DNA of 64,000 nt from Streptomyces sp. ITFR-21 (GCF_031844685.1 NZ_CP134605.1:186001-250000), one strand, 5' to 3'; positions 43,447 through 52,670 are shown, counted from the stretch's first letter. Translations and numbers: made by a program. The notes: generated from the sequence alone by a model not told the origin.

Positions 43447-44577
43447 TCAGTCCATGACGACGACGGCGCGGCCGGTGATCTCACCGCGGGCCAGCGCCTG
43501 GTACGCCTCGTTCGCGTCGTCGAGGGGGAAACGCCGGGTGACGAGACCGGCCGCGTCGAACCCGCCGTGGGCTGCGGCTTCGACGACAGCGGGCAGGTCC
43601 TCGCGGGTCCGGGCTCCGAATGAACCGGTCACGGTGTAGCCGCGGCGGACCAGCGGGGTGATCTCGATCTCGGCCTTCGCCTGGCCGGCGGCGATGCCGA
43701 TCGCGACCATCCGGCCACCGTCGCCGAGCAGTCCGACGGCCTGGCTGAAGGTGGCCGGGTGGCCGAGCGCCTCGAAGGCGACGTCGACGCCGCCGCAGAT
43801 CTCCTGGATCGCGGCACGGGCGTCGGTCGTCCGCGAGTTGACCACGTGCGTCGCACCCATCAGGCGGGCGGCAGCCAGCTTGTCCTCGTCGATGTCGACG
43901 GCGATCACCGGATCGGCACCGGCGGCTCTGGCCAGCTGCACCACCCCGGAGCCGACTCCGCCGACGGCCACCACGGCGACCGACTCGCCCGACCGGACCC
44001 GACCAGCGCGATGGACGGCACCGTACGCGGTGAAGGCGGCGCAGCCGAGGACGGCCGCTGTGACCGGCTCGATGCCGGGCTGGAGTCCGGCCAGGCCGGA
44101 CAGCGGCACGACCGCGAACTCGGCGAGTCCACCCATCGAATACATGGCGAGGAACGAGCCGTCGGCCGTCGACAGCCGGCTCTCGCCGTCGTACAGCGTG
44201 CCGTGGAGCCGGTTCTGCGCGAAGAAGTTCTCGCACAGGTCGTCGCGGCCCCGCAGGCAGGACGCGCAGGTGGTGCACGGCATGATGAACGCCCCCACCA
44301 CGTCGTCGCCCACGGCCAGTCCCCCGGGCCGGTCGGCCGGGGCTCCGAGCGCGACGACGCTTCCGCTGATCTCGTGGCCGAGCACCGCGGGGCGGGGGAA
44401 GCCGACCTCGCCCTTGATGACGTGCAGATCGGTGTGGCAGACCCCGCAGGAGCGGATCTTGACCAGAGCCTCCCCGGCACGCGGTCGGGGCACTGGGATG
44501 TGCTGGATCTCGAGCTCGGGCGCGTCGCCCACGAGAACGGCTGCCTTCATCTCGCTCGGCAGGGGAACGGCCGACAA
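43447..44577 (-). CDS. Zinc-dependent alcohol dehydrogenase (MDR)
   Basis: A 376-residue medium-chain dehydrogenase. TTG 44577 was chosen because GAGGAGG sits 5 bases upstream; a downstream ATG at 44550 (MKAAVLVGDAPELEI) has no such site. Catalytic zinc ligands are in SCGVCHTDLHVIKG and LGHEISGSV; the structural zinc cysteines are in CTTCASCLRGRDDLC. The NAD-binding motif is VAVGGVGSGVVQLARAAGAD. It likely oxidises a primary alcohol to the aldehyde used by the dehydrogenase encoded 56 bases downstream. Confidence 0.93.
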   Translation of the reverse strand: MSAVPLPSEMKAAVLVGDAPELEIQHIPVPRPRAGEALVKIRSCGVCHTDLHVIKGEVGFPRPAVLGHEISGSVVALGAPADRPGGLAVGDDVVGAFIMPCTTCASCLRGRDDLCENFFAQNRLHGTLYDGESRLSTADGSFLAMYSMGGLAEFAVVPLSGLAGLQPGIEPVTAAVLGCAAFTAYGAVHRAGRVRSGESVAVVAVGGVGSGVVQLARAAGADPVIAVDIDEDKLAAARLMGATHVVNSRTTDARAAIQEICGGVDVAFEALGHPATFSQAVGLLGDGGRMVAIGIAAGQAKAEIEITPLVRRGYTVTGSFGARTREDLPAVVEAAAHGGFDAAGLVTRRFPLDDANEAYQALARGEITGRAVVVMD

Positions 44578-44716
44578 GGGTCCTCCTCGGTGAGGGGTTA
44601 TCACCGGCAAGGGTGCCCCTCACCTGAGAAGGCAGACAAGTACTGATCATGCACAGCGGATCTGCGTTTCTGCACAGTCCGGCGCGCGCCTGGCCGCGCC
44701 GGGCCTTCTCCAGCGC

Positions 44717-45625
44717 TCACGCCAGAGGAAGCAGCTCGCGCTGGTGTCCCGCGACATGGCGGTGCAGGGCGGTTCGGATGAGCTCCACGGCGTCGGGAGC
44801 GGGGCTGTCCCTGCGCAGGCTCAGGGAGTAGGCGAGGACGAAGCGGACCTCGGCAGGCAGCACGCGGCGCAGTTCCGGTTCCGGTTCCGCGAGGAAGGAG
44901 GGCAGCAGGCCGATGCCCGCACCGTCCCGGGTCGCCGCGAGTTGGGCGTGCACACTGGTGGAGGCGAACCCCACGCCCATCCCGGCGAAGCTGCGGGCCA
45001 GGTCGAGTTCGGCCACCGCCAGGTGTGAGTCGACGTAGAACACCAGGCGGTGGTTGGCCAGGTCGGCAGTGCTCCGAAGAGGTCCGTGCCGGCGGAGGTA
45101 ATCGTGGCTGGTGTAGAGGCCGAGCTCGTAGCGGGTGAGCAGTTCGGAGGCGAGCCATCCCTGCCGGGGCTCTCCGATGCTGACCGACAGGTCGTATCCG
45201 GCTGCGCGCGGGCTCAGCGGTCGCGTCGACGTCACCAGCTCGACCGTGATGCCGGGATGTTCTCGCACGACCTCGGCGATCGCGGAGCAGGCCAAGGACG
45301 CGCCGAAACCGTCGGGCGCGGCGATGCGGACGGTGCCGCGGACGGTTCCTTCGACGCCCTGGACCGCGGCGCGCACGTCGTGGACGACGTCCTCCAGGCG
45401 GTTGGAGCGCTCGACGACGACACGGCCGAGTTCGGTCAGCACCCATCCGTCCGAGCCGTGCTCGATCAGGGTGACGCCCAAGCTGGATTCCAACCGCCGC
45501 AGCCGACGACGCACCGTGGTGTGGTCGATGCCGACGATCGCCGCTGCCGCGACCAGCTTGCCGGTGCGCGCGAGGGCGAGGAGCAGCCGCAGGTCGTCGG
45601 TGGAGATGTCGTCGCGGGAGGGCAC
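44717..45625 (-). CDS. LysR-family transcriptional regulator
   Basis: A 302-residue regulator with a GTG start at 45625 (a longer frame upstream has no ribosome site). The N-terminal helix-turn-helix is DLRLLLALARTGKLVAAAAI then GIDHTTVRRRLRRLESSLGV. The effector domain begins near GTVRIAAPDGFGASLACSAI and ends with RRDSPAPDAVELIRTALHRH. It lies upstream of, and in the same direction as, the alcohol and semialdehyde dehydrogenase genes, 139 bases away, so it may control them or the gene cluster on its right. Confidence 0.9.
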   Translation of the reverse strand: MPSRDDISTDDLRLLLALARTGKLVAAAAIVGIDHTTVRRRLRRLESSLGVTLIEHGSDGWVLTELGRVVVERSNRLEDVVHDVRAAVQGVEGTVRGTVRIAAPDGFGASLACSAIAEVVREHPGITVELVTSTRPLSPRAAGYDLSVSIGEPRQGWLASELLTRYELGLYTSHDYLRRHGPLRSTADLANHRLVFYVDSHLAVAELDLARSFAGMGVGFASTSVHAQLAATRDGAGIGLLPSFLAEPEPELRRVLPAEVRFVLAYSLSLRRDSPAPDAVELIRTALHRHVAGHQRELLPLA

Positions 45626-45913
45626 AGGGCCATTGTGCGGTACGGGTGCGGCCCGCACGGTGCCCGGAGAACCGCGGGCCGGCCGGCGCGAACAGCGACA
45701 CCCCGAGACGCCCACCCCCCTGAGACCACCACGCCGATGTCAACAACCGCTTCGGCGAGACGTATCCCGGACAAGTTGTCGCGGCGACCGGCCCGAGCAC
45801 TCCGGGTCGGCGCGAGACCGTCCTGGGACCCGGCTTCCGCACCGGTCAGCGGACTGTTCATCCTCGGTCCGACCCGTTGACACGAGGTCTCGGCGAGTTT
45901 AACGTGACACTGC

Positions 45914-45946
45914 TTCCACATAGTAAGCAGAACATCCACACTATGA
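45914..45946 (+). promoter_or_regulatory. Candidate IclR sites upstream of the importer operon
   Basis: TTCCACATAGT at 45914-45924 is the exact reverse complement of ACTATGTGGAA found upstream of the PrpD operon (55466-55476). A mirrored relative, CCACACTATGAAG, follows at 45936-45948, so CATAGT and ACTATG face each other 15 bases apart. The IclR gene between the two operons is the likely binder. Confidence 0.5.
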
Positions 45947-46005
45947 AGAAGTGTCGCATGGACCGGGCGCACTGCTCCTGACCTGGAGAAACCTGCGGTC
46001 GAAGA

Positions 46006-46026
46006 CTCGCCGGGCGGGCCGGCGAG
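46006..46026 (+). promoter_or_regulatory. Leader hairpin, possible attenuator
   Basis: CTCGCCGG, a 5-base loop and CCGGCGAG form a perfect 8-bp stem in the untranslated leader, 167 bases before the ATPase start. No T tract follows. It could modulate read-through into the operon. Confidence 0.35.
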
Positions 46027-46192
46027 ACCTCTGCGGCACATCCGCCATCCGGAGACATGTCTGGCTTGTTTCCGCCCGTGACCTCCCCGAGCACTCCGCA
46101 AACCGGAGCAGGAGGCCGGGCGCACCGGACGACCCGATGAGGCACGGCAGAAATCGATACTCGCCGACACACCCAGAAACGGGAGGCCAGCT

Positions 46193-47041
46193 GTGAGTTC
46201 GGCATTCGATGAACCAGCGCTCAGCGTTGAACACGTCGGCATGACCTATCGTCAGTCGGGCTCGGATTTCTCCGCGCTCGTCGACGTCTCCATGCGCGTG
46301 GAAGAGGGGGAATTCGTCTCCATCGTCGGACCGTCGGGATGCGGCAAGACAACTCTGCTCCGCATCATCGCGGGGCTCGTGGACCCGACCAGTGGAACGG
46401 TGTCGAACGGGCTCGGCCGCACCGGACGGACAGCGGCCGGTGCCTCGGCGAAAGGGGCAGGGAAGGCAGGTGCGCGAGGTTACCGAGGCGACGCCATGCG
46501 CTATGCGATGGTGTTTCAGTCCGCGCTCCTGCTACCCTGGCGATCGGCTCTCAAAAATGTTCTGCTGGCCACGGAACTCGGCACCGACCTTTCGCCGCAG
46601 GAAGCCGAAAGGCGCGCCCGGGAACTGCTCGGCCTGGTAGGTCTCGAATCATTCGCCGAATCGCTTCCGAAACAGCTCTCCGGGGGAATGCAACAGCGTG
46701 TCTCCATCGCCCGGGCGCTGATCACCGATCCCCCGCTCCTGCTCATGGACGAACCGTTCGGCGCCCTTGACGCCATGACCCGCGACACGATGGGCGTCGA
46801 GCTCTCACGTATTCAGAGCACGCTCGGCAATGCCGTCCTCTTCGTGACCCATTCCATCAGCGAGGCCGTCTTTCTGTCCGACCGGGTCGTGGTCATGGAT
46901 TCCAAGCCCGGTCGTATCATCGGCGACGTCTCCGTGAAACTGGAACGGCCCCGTACCCTCGCCATGCAGCGGGAACCCGAATTCGCCCGTTCGGTGGCGA
47001 CCATCCGCGAGAGTCTGGGCCTAGCGTTGGGAGCTAGCTGA
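46193..47041 (+). CDS. ABC transporter ATPase, SsuB/TauB type
   Basis: A 282-residue ATPase of the nitrate/sulfonate/taurine class, GTG start behind GGGAGG. Walker A is GPSGCGKTTLLRIIAG, the Q-loop MVFQSALLLPWRSALKNVLL, the signature LSGGMQQRVSIARAL and Walker B LLLMDEPFGALDAMTR. An unusual insertion of about 30 Gly/Ala/Arg/Lys-rich residues lies between Walker A and the Q-loop (TGRTAAGASAKGAGKAGARG). Third-position G/C is lower here than in neighbouring operons, hinting at a different origin. It energises the permease encoded directly after it. Confidence 0.92.
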   Translation: MSSAFDEPALSVEHVGMTYRQSGSDFSALVDVSMRVEEGEFVSIVGPSGCGKTTLLRIIAGLVDPTSGTVSNGLGRTGRTAAGASAKGAGKAGARGYRGDAMRYAMVFQSALLLPWRSALKNVLLATELGTDLSPQEAERRARELLGLVGLESFAESLPKQLSGGMQQRVSIARALITDPPLLLMDEPFGALDAMTRDTMGVELSRIQSTLGNAVLFVTHSISEAVFLSDRVVVMDSKPGRIIGDVSVKLERPRTLAMQREPEFARSVATIRESLGLALGAS

Positions 47042-47890
47042 GTGGCTACCTTGGTTTCTCGACAGGAGCAGCAGGAGAAGCGGGACCGGCCGGGAGGACG
47101 GCGGCCACGGCTACTCGTCAGGCACGGCAGGCGACTCGGAATCCTGGCGATACAACTGCTCGTCCTGGTGGTTTCGGTCATTGTCGCCGAGTTGGTGATC
47201 GAGGCACTCAAGGTCTCTCCCATCATCGTGCCCCGCCCGACGCAAATCCTCTCCGCATTCCGCACGCTCTGGGATCGGGACGCCATCCAGACCAATGGCC
47301 TGCATACGCTCTATGCGCTGGCCATCGGTTTGGTGATCGGCTGCCCTCTCGGCCTCGTCGTCGGCACCGCGGTGGCGCTGTCGAAATGGACGAACATCCT
47401 GGTGCGCCCCTACATCGTCGGCTTCCAGTCGCTCCCCAAAATCGCTTTGGCGCCGATCTTCGTCCTCTGGTTCGGGTTCAATCTCAAATCCGAGGTCATC
47501 CTCATCGCTATCGAGGCGTTCTTCCCGGTGTTCGTCAACACCATCGCCGGGATCGACTCGGTCGAGAAAAGCTACCTGGAGATGTTCCGCTCGCTGGGCG
47601 CCGGTCCCTTCAAGACCTTCGTCAAACTGCGCTTTCCCATGTCCCTGCCCTATCTGTTCGCCGGACTGCGACTGTCGGTCGTCTTCGGCCTGATCGGTGC
47701 GGTGGTCTCGGAATTCGTTGGACAGCGCGAGGGGCTGGGAAAGCTCATGACATCCCTCGACGCGGTCGTGGACACCGCCGGATCATTCGCCGTCCTCCTC
47801 GTGCTGGCAGCCATAGGGCTCGTGCTTCAGGCACTGGTAGGAGTGCTGGAGCGACGGCTGCTCCGCTGGCGCGACACCAGCACCAAGTGA
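47042..47890 (+). CDS. ABC transporter permease, SsuC/TauC type
   Basis: A 282-residue permease with a GTG immediately after the ATPase stop. A basic N-terminus precedes the first helix (LAIQLLVLVVSVIVAELVIE). Family marks: PIIVPRPTQILSAFRTLW, VGFQSLPKIALAPIFVLWFG, the EAA loop SLGAGPFKTFVKLRFPMSLP, and FAGLRLSVVFGLIGAVVSEF. It forms the channel of the importer for a small organic anion. Codon bias resembles the ATPase gene and differs from the later genes. Confidence 0.93.
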   Translation: MATLVSRQEQQEKRDRPGGRRPRLLVRHGRRLGILAIQLLVLVVSVIVAELVIEALKVSPIIVPRPTQILSAFRTLWDRDAIQTNGLHTLYALAIGLVIGCPLGLVVGTAVALSKWTNILVRPYIVGFQSLPKIALAPIFVLWFGFNLKSEVILIAIEAFFPVFVNTIAGIDSVEKSYLEMFRSLGAGPFKTFVKLRFPMSLPYLFAGLRLSVVFGLIGAVVSEFVGQREGLGKLMTSLDAVVDTAGSFAVLLVLAAIGLVLQALVGVLERRLLRWRDTSTK

Positions 47891-47947
47891 TCGCCGAAAT
47901 CCTTTGACCCGACGCCCGGACCACCTGCCAGCCATGTCAATGACGAG

Positions 47948-49102
47948 ATGGAGAAAAAAGTGGCGAGAAACAGAAAATTGATCCTCTCGGCCGGGATCTC
48001 CCTGCTGATGCTCGGCGCGGCCGCATGCGGCAGTTCGTCGACTCCCGCGTCGACGCCGTCGAAGGCCGTCGACATGAACGCCTGGGGCAAGGACTGCCCG
48101 ACCACCTACAAGGTGACGGTCGGCGGAGCGGCGGCGACCATGCCGGTCTCCTACGCACCGCTCGTGGTCGCCCAGGAACTGGGCTACATGAAGGACTCCT
48201 GCGTCGACATGACCGACGTGAACCTGGTGCCGGGCAGTTCGTCGCCCCAGAAGCAGGTGGTCACCGGGGCGTCCGACGTCGGCATCCCGGACCCGGCCTT
48301 CATGATGGGGACGGACATCAACGAGGGCGTGCAGGCGTTCTTCACCTGGAACCAGAAGAACATCATCGAGGTCTCGACCATCGGCGGCACTCCGCTGACC
48401 GACCTCAAGCAGCTCGAAGGCAAGACGGTCGGGATCTTCGCCGAGGGGAGCACCGCCCAGCCCCTGGTCCAGGGGCTGGTCGCCGATGCCGGAGGCGATC
48501 CGGACAAGGTCAAGTTCCTGGTGATCGGCGAGGGCGCGCAGGCAGTCGCCGCCATCAACAAGCACGCGGTGGACGCGGTGGCGCTCTCCGACGCCTACAT
48601 GACCGAGGTCAAGGAGCTGCTGAAGACGCCCCTCCAGCCGGTCGACATCGGCCAGGCCGCGAACTACCCCAGCAACGTGCTGTCGGCCAAGGGCAGCACG
48701 ATCAAGAAGAACCCCAAGGAGATCGCCGGGATCGGGCGCGCCCTCGCCATGGGGATCGTGTTCTGCACCGAGAACCCGGAGGCCGCGGTGCGCATCCTGT
48801 GGAAGGCGTATCCGGACTCGGAACCGGCCACGGGCAGTTCCGCCGCCAATCTCAAGAACTTCGCCCTCTCGCTCAAGGCCCGCAGCGGCAAGTGGGCGCT
48901 GGACGCGCTGCCCGCGGGCCAGCAGCAGTACGGGTACTCCGACCCGGCGTACTACGGCGCCTACCGCGACTTCCTGATGAAGTCGGGACAGGTGAAGGCC
49001 GCGGTCCCGGTCAGCCAGTTGATCGACAACGACCTCGTCAAGTACTACAACGAGTTCGACGCGGCCACCATCCGGGAGCAGGCGAAGAATTGGAAGCCCT
49101 AG
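47948..49102 (+). CDS. ABC substrate-binding lipoprotein, SsuA/NMT1-like
   Basis: A 384-residue binding protein with a signal peptide and lipobox (MLGAAACGSS, Cys near residue 27). The NMT1/THI5-like fold is visible: VSYAPLVVAQELGYMKDSCV, QVVTGASDVGIPDPAFMMG, DLKQLEGKTVGIFAEGSTAQ and AVDAVALSDAYMTEVKELL. Relatives bind sulfonates, thiamine precursors, phthalates and other aromatic or aliphatic acids. The enzymes downstream suggest an organic acid or ketone substrate rather than a sulfonate. Its end overlaps the next gene by 13 bases. Confidence 0.9.
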   Translation: MEKKVARNRKLILSAGISLLMLGAAACGSSSTPASTPSKAVDMNAWGKDCPTTYKVTVGGAAATMPVSYAPLVVAQELGYMKDSCVDMTDVNLVPGSSSPQKQVVTGASDVGIPDPAFMMGTDINEGVQAFFTWNQKNIIEVSTIGGTPLTDLKQLEGKTVGIFAEGSTAQPLVQGLVADAGGDPDKVKFLVIGEGAQAVAAINKHAVDAVALSDAYMTEVKELLKTPLQPVDIGQAANYPSNVLSAKGSTIKKNPKEIAGIGRALAMGIVFCTENPEAAVRILWKAYPDSEPATGSSAANLKNFALSLKARSGKWALDALPAGQQQYGYSDPAYYGAYRDFLMKSGQVKAAVPVSQLIDNDLVKYYNEFDAATIREQAKNWKP

Positions 49103-49989
49103 CAGACCGGCCCGGCAACTGGTCGCGCTGGCCCGGGGCGGCGTCCGCGGGCGCGCTGAACACCATCGGCCCGGAGCAGGTCGTGCGTGCGGCGGCCTGT
49201 GTGCGGCTGGGCCGCAGGGCGAGCCTCGGGATTCCGATCCGGCGGAACATGCCGCAGCCCGACGGGCACTTCCCGGCCCTGCACATGATGTTCCGGGACG
49301 GCGGGGACTTCGCGCTCGTCGGCAATGAGGCCACAGCCGGGGTCGAGTCGGCGACCGACTTCATCGGCCTGGAGATCCACGGGGCCGGCACCCACGTGGA
49401 CGCCCTGTCGCACGTCTGGCGCGACGGGCAGCTCTTCGACGGGGTGAGCAGGGCGCAGGTGCGCAGCAGCGGCGCCCACCGCCTCGACATCGCCGGCGCA
49501 CGCGGCATCGTCACGCGCGGTGTGCTGCTCGACGTGGAGCCCTACCTGGACGCGGCCGACGCTCCTGTCGGCCGGACCGAGCTGGAGCGTGCCGCGGCGG
49601 ATGCCGGAGTGGACGTCGAAGCGGGCGACGCGGTGCTGCTGCGGACCGGCTGGCTGAGGCAGGTCCTGGACCGGCACCGCATTCCGGCCGAACTGCTGGG
49701 CGCGCAGCCGGGTCTGGACCTGGACGGCGCGCGTTGGCTGGCCGAACGCGACGTGGCGGTCGTCGGGGCCGACAACCAGGCGGTCGAGCGGCGTCCGGAC
49801 TGCGTGCAGGACAGCGGGCCGGTCCCCGTCCACCAGCTTCTGATCCGGGAGTACGGAGTGCACCTGGTCGAGTGGCTGAACCTGGAGGAGCTCGGCACCG
49901 AGGGCGTGCACGAGTTCATGTTCGTCGCCGCACCGCTGCCGATCGTGGGCGGCACGGGAAGTCCCGTTGACCCCGTCGCGATCTGGTAG
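49090..49989 (+). CDS. Cyclase-family (kynurenine-formamidase-like) hydrolase
   Basis: A metal-dependent hydrolase of about 299 residues. TTG 49090, overlapping the previous gene, is the only in-frame start near the conserved N-terminus (GNWSRWPGAASAGALNTIGP). The metal-binding signature is EIHGAGTHVDALSHVW (H-x-G-T-H-x-D), with GDAVLLRTGWLRQVLDRH and VVGADNQAVERR later. Relatives hydrolyse amides, lactones or isatin rings. In this operon it probably opens a ring or lactone formed by the monooxygenases. Confidence 0.82.
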   Translation: MEALADRPGNWSRWPGAASAGALNTIGPEQVVRAAACVRLGRRASLGIPIRRNMPQPDGHFPALHMMFRDGGDFALVGNEATAGVESATDFIGLEIHGAGTHVDALSHVWRDGQLFDGVSRAQVRSSGAHRLDIAGARGIVTRGVLLDVEPYLDAADAPVGRTELERAAADAGVDVEAGDAVLLRTGWLRQVLDRHRIPAELLGAQPGLDLDGARWLAERDVAVVGADNQAVERRPDCVQDSGPVPVHQLLIREYGVHLVEWLNLEELGTEGVHEFMFVAAPLPIVGGTGSPVDPVAIW

Positions 49990-50058
49990 GCCGGCGCCGC
50001 GGCAACGCCACGACACCCCGGTGGGGACGGGCAGCAAGCAGTCGAGGAGGAGAACCGA

Positions 50059-51642
50059 ATGAGCACGGCACTGGCGGACGTCCGCACCCTCGCGGACCTC
50101 ATCGCCGAACGCGCCTCACTGGGCGACAAGGTCCTGGCCCGTATCCGGGGCCACGACCTCAGCTACGGCACGGCCGACCGGCGGTCGTCGCGATGGGCGG
50201 CGGGCTTCCGGCAGTTGGGGATCGGCCGGGCCGACGTGGTCGCCCAGTTCGGCTACAACTCCGTGGAGCATGTCCTGTCCTGGTTCGCCTGCGCGAAGAC
50301 CGGAGCGATCTGGGCCCCGCTCAACGCCTCGCTGCAGAGCGGAGACCTCGCCTACTCGCTGCGGGAGGTCGGTCCCAAGATCATCCTTGTCGACGACGAA
50401 CTGCTCCCCGTCTTCCTCCGCATGCTCCAGGACCGCGGCGACGAGTTCGCGGACCTCCGGGTGTTTTTGGTGGCGAGCACCCTGTCCGATCGGTCCGCGG
50501 CGCCCTACCCGTCGAGCGACACCCTCGACACGCTCTCGGACCAGGAGTGGGACCGGAACGCGGCCATCACCGCGGAGAGCCCCGCGTGCATCACCTTCAC
50601 CGGCGGGAGCACCGGCCTGCCCAAGGGAGCGCTCGTCCCGCACGGCTACCTCCTGGCCGCCGCCCGGCGGTACGCCGCCGTCACCGGCGGCACGCCGTCG
50701 GACGTGCACTACGGCCCGGGCCACCTGTTCCACGTCGGCGGGCAGCAGAACGGGCTGCTGGGCCCCATGTACTGCGGTATGAGGACGCACTTCAACAGGT
50801 GGTTCAGCGCCTCGTCGTTCTGGACCGACGCCGCTGCCGCGGGCGCCACGATCACGAACACGGGCGTGGCGATCTCCTCCATTCTGCTGCAGCGGCCCCC
50901 GTCCGAGGCGGAGCGGGCGCACAGCTTCCGGCTCGGCATCGGCACCCTCGGCAGCTGGGACAACCCCGAGAAGTGGGCGCAGTTCGAGGAGCGCTTCGGC
51001 TTCCCGGTGCTCCAGGCGTACGGCCAGACCGAGACCGGTGTGCTGATCTCCTCAGAGACACCGGATGACCGCAGGCCGGGCTCATGCGGTCGGGCCGAGG
51101 GGATCAACGGGGTCGAGATCAAGATCGTCGACCCCCAGGGGTCCTTCTGCGCCGACGGGGACGAGGGCGAGATCGTGGTCCGACCGGCCGAACCCGCCTC
51201 GTTCATGCTCGGGTACTACGGGCACCCGGACGTCACGGCGGAACGGTGGCGCGGGCTGTGGCACCACACCGGGGATCTGGGCCGGATATCCGAGGGCTAT
51301 CTCATCTACCTCGGGCGCATGGGCCACTTCATCAGGCGTGCCGGCGAGAACGTCTCGGTGGACGAGATCGAACGCCTGCTCACCGGTCACCCCCTGGTCG
51401 AGGACGCGGCGATCACCGCGGTCACGTCCTCCCTCGGCGATGAGGAGATACGGGCCTGGCTGGCGCTCAAGCCGGGCGCGGCCCTGTCGGCGGACGAGCT
51501 GCGCGCCTGGTGCGCGGACCGAGTCGCCTACTTCAAGGTCCCGAAATACGTGGAATTCATCCCGGAGATCCCACGCACGCTCACCAAGAGGGAGGTGGAA
51601 CGCTTCCGCCTCGTTCCCACCGAGAGGACTGCCACGCCATGA
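50059..51642 (+). CDS. Acyl-CoA/AMP-forming ligase
   Basis: A 527-residue adenylate-forming enzyme activating a carboxylic acid to its CoA thioester, with GAGGAGG before the ATG. Motifs: ITFTGGSTGLPKGAL (phosphate loop), QAYGQTETGVLISSET, LWHHTGDLGRISEGYLIYLG, and the hinge RRAGENVSVDEIERLL. The C-terminal catalytic lysine region is PRTLTKREVERF rather than the common TGK form. It would activate the acid released by the cyclase-family hydrolase. The next gene starts in a 4-base overlap. Confidence 0.93.
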   Translation: MSTALADVRTLADLIAERASLGDKVLARIRGHDLSYGTADRRSSRWAAGFRQLGIGRADVVAQFGYNSVEHVLSWFACAKTGAIWAPLNASLQSGDLAYSLREVGPKIILVDDELLPVFLRMLQDRGDEFADLRVFLVASTLSDRSAAPYPSSDTLDTLSDQEWDRNAAITAESPACITFTGGSTGLPKGALVPHGYLLAAARRYAAVTGGTPSDVHYGPGHLFHVGGQQNGLLGPMYCGMRTHFNRWFSASSFWTDAAAAGATITNTGVAISSILLQRPPSEAERAHSFRLGIGTLGSWDNPEKWAQFEERFGFPVLQAYGQTETGVLISSETPDDRRPGSCGRAEGINGVEIKIVDPQGSFCADGDEGEIVVRPAEPASFMLGYYGHPDVTAERWRGLWHHTGDLGRISEGYLIYLGRMGHFIRRAGENVSVDEIERLLTGHPLVEDAAITAVTSSLGDEEIRAWLALKPGAALSADELRAWCADRVAYFKVPKYVEFIPEIPRTLTKREVERFRLVPTERTATP

Positions 51643-52595
51643 GAACAGGTTTTGTGGTTCCGCACGTCGGCCACGCGGCCACGACGGACGCCCTGCGTCT
51701 GGTGGCGGCCGAGGCGGTCAACGCGGGTGCGGCGGCGCTGTGGGCCGGGGACCACTTCGCCCTGGCCGCGGAGCAGGAGACGCCCTACCCGTACGGCGGG
51801 ACCGCCGGTCCGGCGGGCGGCCGGTACCGGGTTCCGACCGACCGGATCTTCCTGGAGGCGTTCACCACGCTCGGCTACCTCGCCGCGCTGCGCCCGGACT
51901 GCCCGCTGGGCACCAGCGTGGCGATCCTGCCCTATCGACCGCATCTGCACTGGGCCAAGCTGGTCGGCACCATCGCGTACCTGACCGAAGGGCGCTTCCG
52001 GTGGGGCGTCGGCGAGGGGTGGCTCAAGGAGGAGTTCGACGCCCTGCGGGTCGGTCCGTTCGCCGACCGGCGGCCGTGGACCGACGACGTGGTGCGGTTC
52101 GTCCGGGGGGTCTGGGACGAGGACCCCAGGTCGGCGAGCTACCACAGCGCGTACGCGGACATCAAGGCGATGTCCGTGGTTCCCAGCGGCCAGGAGTACC
52201 GCCCGGAGGTCTGGATCGGCGGGAACGGCCCGTCGGCGCTGCGCCGGGTGGCACGGCTCGGCGATACCTGGCATCCGCATGTACGAGGACTCCCGCCGGA
52301 CGCGGTCGCGAACGGCCGGGAACGGATCGCGGAGCTGCGGCGCGAGGAATATCCCGACTCTCCCGGCCGGCTCCCTGCCCCGCCCGTCGCGTTGTTCTCC
52401 CCGCTGCGGATCACGGAGGACAGGCCCGCCGAGCCGCCCTGGACCGCCGGGCGCATCGACGGCCCCGCCTCGTACATCGCCGATGTGCTCCAGGAGTACG
52501 AGGCGGCCGGGGTCGAGGAGATCGTGCTGTCGATCGGCGGCAGCGCCAGGACACGGCTGACCACGGTCGAGACCATAGCGTCCGCACTGAGCTGA
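51639..52595 (+). CDS. Luciferase-like oxidoreductase (F420/FMN type)
   Basis: A 318-residue luciferase-fold protein of a different branch from the NtaA-type enzymes in the left operon. Typical segments: ALWAGDHFALAAEQE, FLEAFTTLGYLAAL, LGTSVAILPYRPHLHWAKLV, GRFRWGVGEGWLKEEFDALR and PEVWIGGNGPSALRRVARLG. This branch often uses cofactor F420, common in actinobacteria, in redox reactions on CoA or free substrates. The cofactor cannot be settled by eye. Confidence 0.88.
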   Translation: MRTGFVVPHVGHAATTDALRLVAAEAVNAGAAALWAGDHFALAAEQETPYPYGGTAGPAGGRYRVPTDRIFLEAFTTLGYLAALRPDCPLGTSVAILPYRPHLHWAKLVGTIAYLTEGRFRWGVGEGWLKEEFDALRVGPFADRRPWTDDVVRFVRGVWDEDPRSASYHSAYADIKAMSVVPSGQEYRPEVWIGGNGPSALRRVARLGDTWHPHVRGLPPDAVANGRERIAELRREEYPDSPGRLPAPPVALFSPLRITEDRPAEPPWTAGRIDGPASYIADVLQEYEAAGVEEIVLSIGGSARTRLTTVETIASALS

Positions 52596-52670
52596 CCGGC
52601 CCCGGCCGGTTCGCGGAGCGCCGAGGCCGAAGCACGCAGCGGGATCCCGTGACGGAAGAAGGAGGAAACG

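Larger units (their letters stand above)
45626..46192. other. Divergent intergenic region before the SsuABC-like operon
   Basis: About 570 bases. The left third shows nothing; the centre is AT-rich and carries the candidate regulator sites at 45914-45946. A 12-codon reading from 45943 (MKKCRMDRAHCS, stop at 45981) with two cysteines has no ribosome site. A strong hairpin follows at 46006-46026. Confidence 0.4.

Noticed and set aside
41873..45625. Idea that mmsA, the alcohol dehydrogenase and LysR belong to the IclR-linked catabolic operons
   Set aside because: They are on the opposite strand, lack the shared 11-base word and have their own regulator; a metabolic link is possible but not shown.
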